Below, one piece after another: positions 41,225-43,460 of a stretch of 43,460 nucleotides of DNA; position 1 is the stretch's first letter, and each line of letters opens with the position of its first letter. The position numbers and the translations under genes are program-made. The stretch lies in NCBI GenBank assembly GCA_963632245.1, contig CAVGTF010000005.1, forward strand, positions 1 to 43,460. The letters are read 5' to 3'. The notes beneath the pieces are model-generated. The model did no database searches. It was not told where the DNA came from and worked only from the letters and a program-made list of their open reading frames with translations. The DNA is from UBA1724 sp963632245. GTDB taxonomy: Bacteria; Verrucomicrobiota; Lentisphaeria; Oligosphaerales; Oligosphaeraceae.

Positions 41225-42028
41225 TCAGGCCTTGATGGCTTGGTTCTCTTCAAGGGTTTTCTCAATTTCGGCATCCAGGCGGTCCAGCGCCTCACGGAGC
41301 ACCGCGGCGGGGTCGTTGAGCTCCGCCTTCTTCTCCGCTTTCTCACGCTCGGAGGCACTCTCGGTCTCCTCCGGCTCCGTAAGCTCCTCCGCACCCGCCG
41401 CCGCTTTCACCGCGGCCGCGACCTCCCGGAGGGTCGCGGCACCCACGCCGGAGATCAGCGAGGAGATCTTCGCAGTGTTGGCAGTGATCTGCGCGCTCTT
41501 GGCGGAAATGGCGTTCTCGCAGGCCTGGATCTTCGCGTCCTCTTCGGCCTTCTGAGCCTTCAACTTTTCAATGAGCTCACGGTGATCCTCGCCATTCTTG
41601 ATCTCGTTCTCCGTCAGCTTCTCCAACGACTCGATCTGCGCCTGCAGGGCATCCCGATTCGCAATCGCGGTGGCCTTCGAGGCGGTCAGGGAGGCGATGT
41701 CGGACTGCAGGGTGGTGTTCGCACTCTCGAGACCCTCGATCTCCAGCAGCGCGTCGTGCTCTTTTTGGGAGATGCGCTCCGCCATGCCGTCCAGTACAGT
41801 GGACAGCAGCGAGATCCGCCGCTGCGCCAAATCCTGGCGGGTCTCGGCACTCTCGCTCTTCAGACGCAAGACCAGACGCTCCAAATCGCTGGAGGCACCG
41901 CGGGTCACGGTCACGGAGGCACCGCCCAGGATGGCGGAGGCGCCCTCCTGCTGCGAGGTCTGGATGCTCTGCTCCTGCGCGGACTGCACGCCGGCGGCAA
42001 TTCGGTTGGCAATTCTGTCGATTTCCAT
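41225..42028 (-). CDS. Coiled-coil protein of the translocator operon, unknown
   Basis: A 267-residue hydrophilic protein, no signal peptide or membrane segment, that I do not recognise. Residues about 45-195 form an almost continuous heptad-rich coiled coil (DGMAERISQKEHDALLEIEG, LQAQIESLEKLTENEIKNGE). A short Ala/Gly-rich hydrophobic patch (AATLREVAAAVKAAAGAEEL) follows, then an acidic tail. ATG 42028 lies 8 bases after AGGAG, better than ATG 42034. It directly precedes the translocator chaperone. It could be a secreted translocator accessory, a LcrG-like regulator or a tip-associated protein; nothing decides. Confidence 0.7.
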   Translation of the reverse strand: MEIDRIANRIAAGVQSAQEQSIQTSQQEGASAILGGASVTVTRGASSDLERLVLRLKSESAETRQDLAQRRISLLSTVLDGMAERISQKEHDALLEIEGLESANTTLQSDIASLTASKATAIANRDALQAQIESLEKLTENEIKNGEDHRELIEKLKAQKAEEDAKIQACENAISAKSAQITANTAKISSLISGVGAATLREVAAAVKAAAGAEELTEPEETESASEREKAEKKAELNDPAAVLREALDRLDAEIEKTLEENQAIKA

Positions 42029-42090
42029 GGTCATTCTCCTGTGGGGCTCAAGGATGATACAAAAGACGCTACGTCACCCTTGATTACACA

Positions 42091-42486
42091 TCAGATCTGG
42101 AAAGGTTTCATCATCATGCCGAACTTTTTCTGACGATTCTCCAAATCGCTATCGGGAGTCGAGGCATTGGCGGAGGGCGTGGACGCCGAGGCGGCATTGG
42201 CGTAGTCGCTGGCGGGACGAATCGCGTCCACCTGGGAGTCCTCCATGCCAGACCACTTCTCCAAGGGATCCATGCCACGACGCTTCAATTCCGCATTGGC
42301 CGCCTCCATCTGACTCTCACTAAAACGCAGGTTCAGCACCTGCTCACGGGTCAGACCCTGGCGCTCTAACATCCGGTCGGTCTCCGCAATCCGCAATTCC
42401 GCCTGCGAGACCAAATTCTCACTGTCCGCAATGGTCTTTCGGATGTGCGCGAGAAATTTCTGGATGTCTTCCTGGCTGTGACTCAT
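42091..42486 (-). CDS. Hypothetical protein, first gene of the T3SS locus
   Basis: A 131-residue hydrophilic protein that I do not recognise. The N-terminal half is helical (SQEDIQKFLAHIRKTIADSE, then AELRIAETDRMLERQGL). TREQVLNLRFSESQMEAANA and ELKRRGMDPLEKW follow, then a Ser/Ala/Thr-rich linker and a basic end RQKKFGMMMKPFQI. ATG 42486 has GGAGG 8 bases before it. As the first gene of the minus-strand block it is the likely start of the main transcript. A small regulatory or chaperone role is possible but not shown. Confidence 0.7.
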   Translation of the reverse strand: MSHSQEDIQKFLAHIRKTIADSENLVSQAELRIAETDRMLERQGLTREQVLNLRFSESQMEAANAELKRRGMDPLEKWSGMEDSQVDAIRPASDYANAASASTPSANASTPDSDLENRQKKFGMMMKPFQI

Positions 42487-42751
42487 CTGAACGACCTCCG
42501 AAAACAAGAAAAAAGGACCGGAGAGGGCAGGGAAAGGAGGAAAGGGGCGAAGGCTTATGCCCCATGCCTACGGGCAACCGCGCAAAACGCAGGAAACACA
42601 AGAAAATTGCTCCCACTATCCAAAAAGGGCACAGTCCCCCTACGGGCGCGCGACGTCAAGAAAATATAATGCACGGAAAGCCTCTGAATCCGAAGAAATG
42701 CCCCCCACACGATTTATAGTACCCGCAGATCCCTATTCACCTATTCCTTTC
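42487..42751. other. Divergent intergenic region between the T3SS locus and the tmRNA gene
   Basis: This 265-base spacer should contain the promoter of the T3SS block (minus strand) and of tmRNA (plus strand). A plus-strand TATAAT lies at 42665-42670 and a TATAGT at 42715-42720, but neither has a convincing TTGACA-like box at the right distance. On the minus strand the leader contains pyrimidine runs similar in style to those before hisC. I cannot name a promoter, and an ECF-type promoter cannot be excluded. Confidence 0.4.
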
Positions 42752-43104
42752 GGGGGCGAAACGGTCTCGACTGAAAAGGCGGAAAGCGGGTTGCATGCGG
42801 AGGATGATCGTTGGCCTCCTTAATCATCGGTCAAAAAAGTAACTGCGAACACTAACGAGTACGCATTCGCGGCATAGCCCGCGACGTCTCCTCCGCGATA
42901 CCTGATGACGGTCGAGGCGTAAGTATCAGGCTGGCCAGGGGCCCCGGGCAGGCGGGGGCTACCAGCGAGAAAGAACAGCACGCTGCTTCCACCGACGGGC
43001 GCCCGCCACCAAATCAGTGGACTAAGATCAACGACGGGATAAGCATGTAGAGACCGGCAGGAAGTCTCTCCAGGACCGGGGTTCAACTCCCCGCGCCTCC
43101 ACCA
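42752..43104 (+). ncRNA. ssrA: tmRNA (transfer-messenger RNA)
   Basis: One-piece tmRNA that rescues stalled ribosomes with SmpB. The 5' end GGGGGCGAAACGGTCTCGAC pairs with the 3' end CGCCTCC followed by an encoded ACCA. The T-arm GGGGTTCAACTCCCC lies near 43076-43092. The reading frame resumes at GCG 42845 after AAAAAAGTAACT and encodes ANTNEYAFAA then TAG (42845-42877), a normal AA-ending proteolysis tag. Length 353 bases is typical. Minus-strand open frames over this gene are artefacts of the RNA sequence. Confidence 0.95.
42845..42877 (+). other. tmRNA proteolysis-tag reading frame
   Basis: Codons GCG AAC ACT AAC GAG TAC GCA TTC GCG GCA TAG give the tag ANTNEYAFAA. The final Ala-Ala is what ClpXP/ClpAP-type proteases recognise. 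The EYAFAA end is the common bacterial form, close to the Escherichia coli NYALAA. Confidence 0.9.
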
Positions 43105-43147
43105 TTTTGGCCACCCGCGATTGCCATCGCAATCGGGGCGGTCAAAA
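43105..43147. terminator. Long hairpin directly after tmRNA, candidate terminator
   Basis: TTTTGGCCaCCCgCGATTGC and GCAATCGgGGcGGTCAAAA form a nearly complete stem around a CATC loop, starting immediately after the encoded CCA of tmRNA. The A/T ends of the stem give a short U-run within the hairpin rather than after it, so termination is likely but not certain. Confidence 0.55.
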
Positions 43148-43460
43148 TGTCCCGGCGTAGCCGAGCCGCGCGCCACAGCGCGCCGGCGAGACGAAGCCGG
43201 GCGCCCTGCGCACGCCACTGCTCCGGCGCGCGCAAGTACCTAGCAATCAGTGGCTAGTGGCTAGCTATAAGGCGCCGCAGGCGCTCTTCCGCCGCTTTCA
43301 AGGCGGCGGTACGGTTTTTGTAGCAGGGGGGTGCGGGGGGCTTGCCCTGACCTCCTTTGGATATCTTCCCAGATTATAGGCACATTTCTTTGGTAGCAAT
43401 TGTGCGGCGCTAAGGCGTCGCCGTTGATAGCGCAGGCCAAAATCGAAAGGACGGTGGCTG
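43148..43460. other. Non-coding stretch right of tmRNA
   Basis: Beyond the post-tmRNA hairpin I see no gene. It holds GC-rich inverted repeats around 43150-43230 (GAGCCGCGCGCC, GCGCGCCGG), the inverted dispersed repeat, a G-run block ending CCTCCTTTGG near 43325-43361 that resembles the block inside the hisC and HNH leaders, and AT-richer sequence near 43360-43410. Confidence 0.55.
43231..43312 (-). repeat. Dispersed ~80-bp palindromic repeat, copy 4 (inverted)
   Basis: Read on the minus strand: TACCGCCGCC, a short loop, GCGGCGGAAGAGCGCCTGCG, GCGCCTTATAGC, then TAGCCACTAGCCACTGATTG and CTAGGTACTTGCG. It matches copy 2 (2180-2260) along its length in opposite orientation. With copies 1-3 at the far end, it places the repeat on both sides of the T3SS block. 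Confidence 0.75.

Noticed and set aside
42665..42670. TATAAT as tmRNA or T3SS promoter -10 box
   Set aside because: It is a perfect hexamer on the plus strand, but no -35-like sequence lies 16-18 bases upstream and it is over 80 bases from the mature tmRNA 5' end.
42752..43104. tmRNA 3' end as integration site for the T3SS locus
   Set aside because: tmRNA is a common attachment site, but the locus lies on its 5' side, no integrase is seen, and I found no direct repeat of the tmRNA 3' end near 4300 or elsewhere in the window.
42820..43218. 132-codon minus-strand open frame near the right edge
   Set aside because: It is the complement of tmRNA. The apparent protein (with GELNPGPGE) is the well-known spurious translation of a T-arm complement.
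250..43460. CRISPR array or insertion sequence
   Set aside because: No regularly spaced identical direct repeats and no transposase frame were found; the only repeats are the intergenic palindromic elements.

Overview
The window is GC-rich bacterial DNA dominated by one complete type III secretion system (T3SS) locus. About 40 genes run on the minus strand from 42486 down to 4371 with no strand switch, mostly joined by ATGA, TAATG or GTGA stop/start overlaps. Gene order follows the Yersinia ysc and chlamydial cds systems: lcrH-yopB-yopD, yopN/tyeA-sycN-yscX-lcrD, yscD-E-F-G-I-J-K-L and yscN-O-P-Q-R-S-T-U. The D-E-F-G order, a PP2C/STAS regulator pair, dispersed palindromic repeats and many lineage-specific T3SS proteins suggest a member of the PVC group (Lentisphaerae/Victivallales or a relative). 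That placement is an inference; no rRNA or other marker is present.

Layout from right to left along transcription of the locus. A tmRNA gene (42752-43104, + strand, tag ANTNEYAFAA) lies divergently next to the first T3SS gene. Then come two unknown, probably secreted or accessory proteins, a LcrH/SycD chaperone, the translocators SctE and SctB, and four divergent tandem paralogues that look like EspA/SseB-type filament or tip proteins. Next are a CesT-type chaperone, the secretin SctC, an AIM24-like protein, the gatekeeper SctW (YopN-TyeA), a SycN-like chaperone, a SctX-like protein, the export gate SctV, SctD, a YscE-like co-chaperone, needle SctF, SctG, rod SctI, SctJ, an extra TPR protein, SctK, SctL, ATPase SctN, SctO, SctP, SctQ, SctR, SctS, SctT and SctU.

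Downstream of sctU the same strand carries an ECF sigma factor, a small protein, and two giant proteins (1432 and 1349 aa) on either side of a CesT-like chaperone. The two giants share an N-terminal module, which suggests a common secretion signal. The larger one contains a recognisable UbiB/ABC1 (ADCK) protein-kinase-like core. The locus ends with a STAS anti-anti-sigma protein and a membrane PP2C phosphatase fused to an RsbW-like kinase. With the ECF sigma factor these resemble the Bordetella BtrS/U/V/W switch that controls type III secretion.

The left flank (1-4370) holds ordinary metabolic genes: lplA-like, hisC, a DUF486 membrane protein, a class I fumarase alpha subunit and an HNH nuclease. 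Its spacers are filled with multi-hairpin elements and an approximately 80-bp dispersed repeat. The same repeat reappears inverted beyond the tmRNA (43231-43312), and I saw no copy inside the T3SS block.
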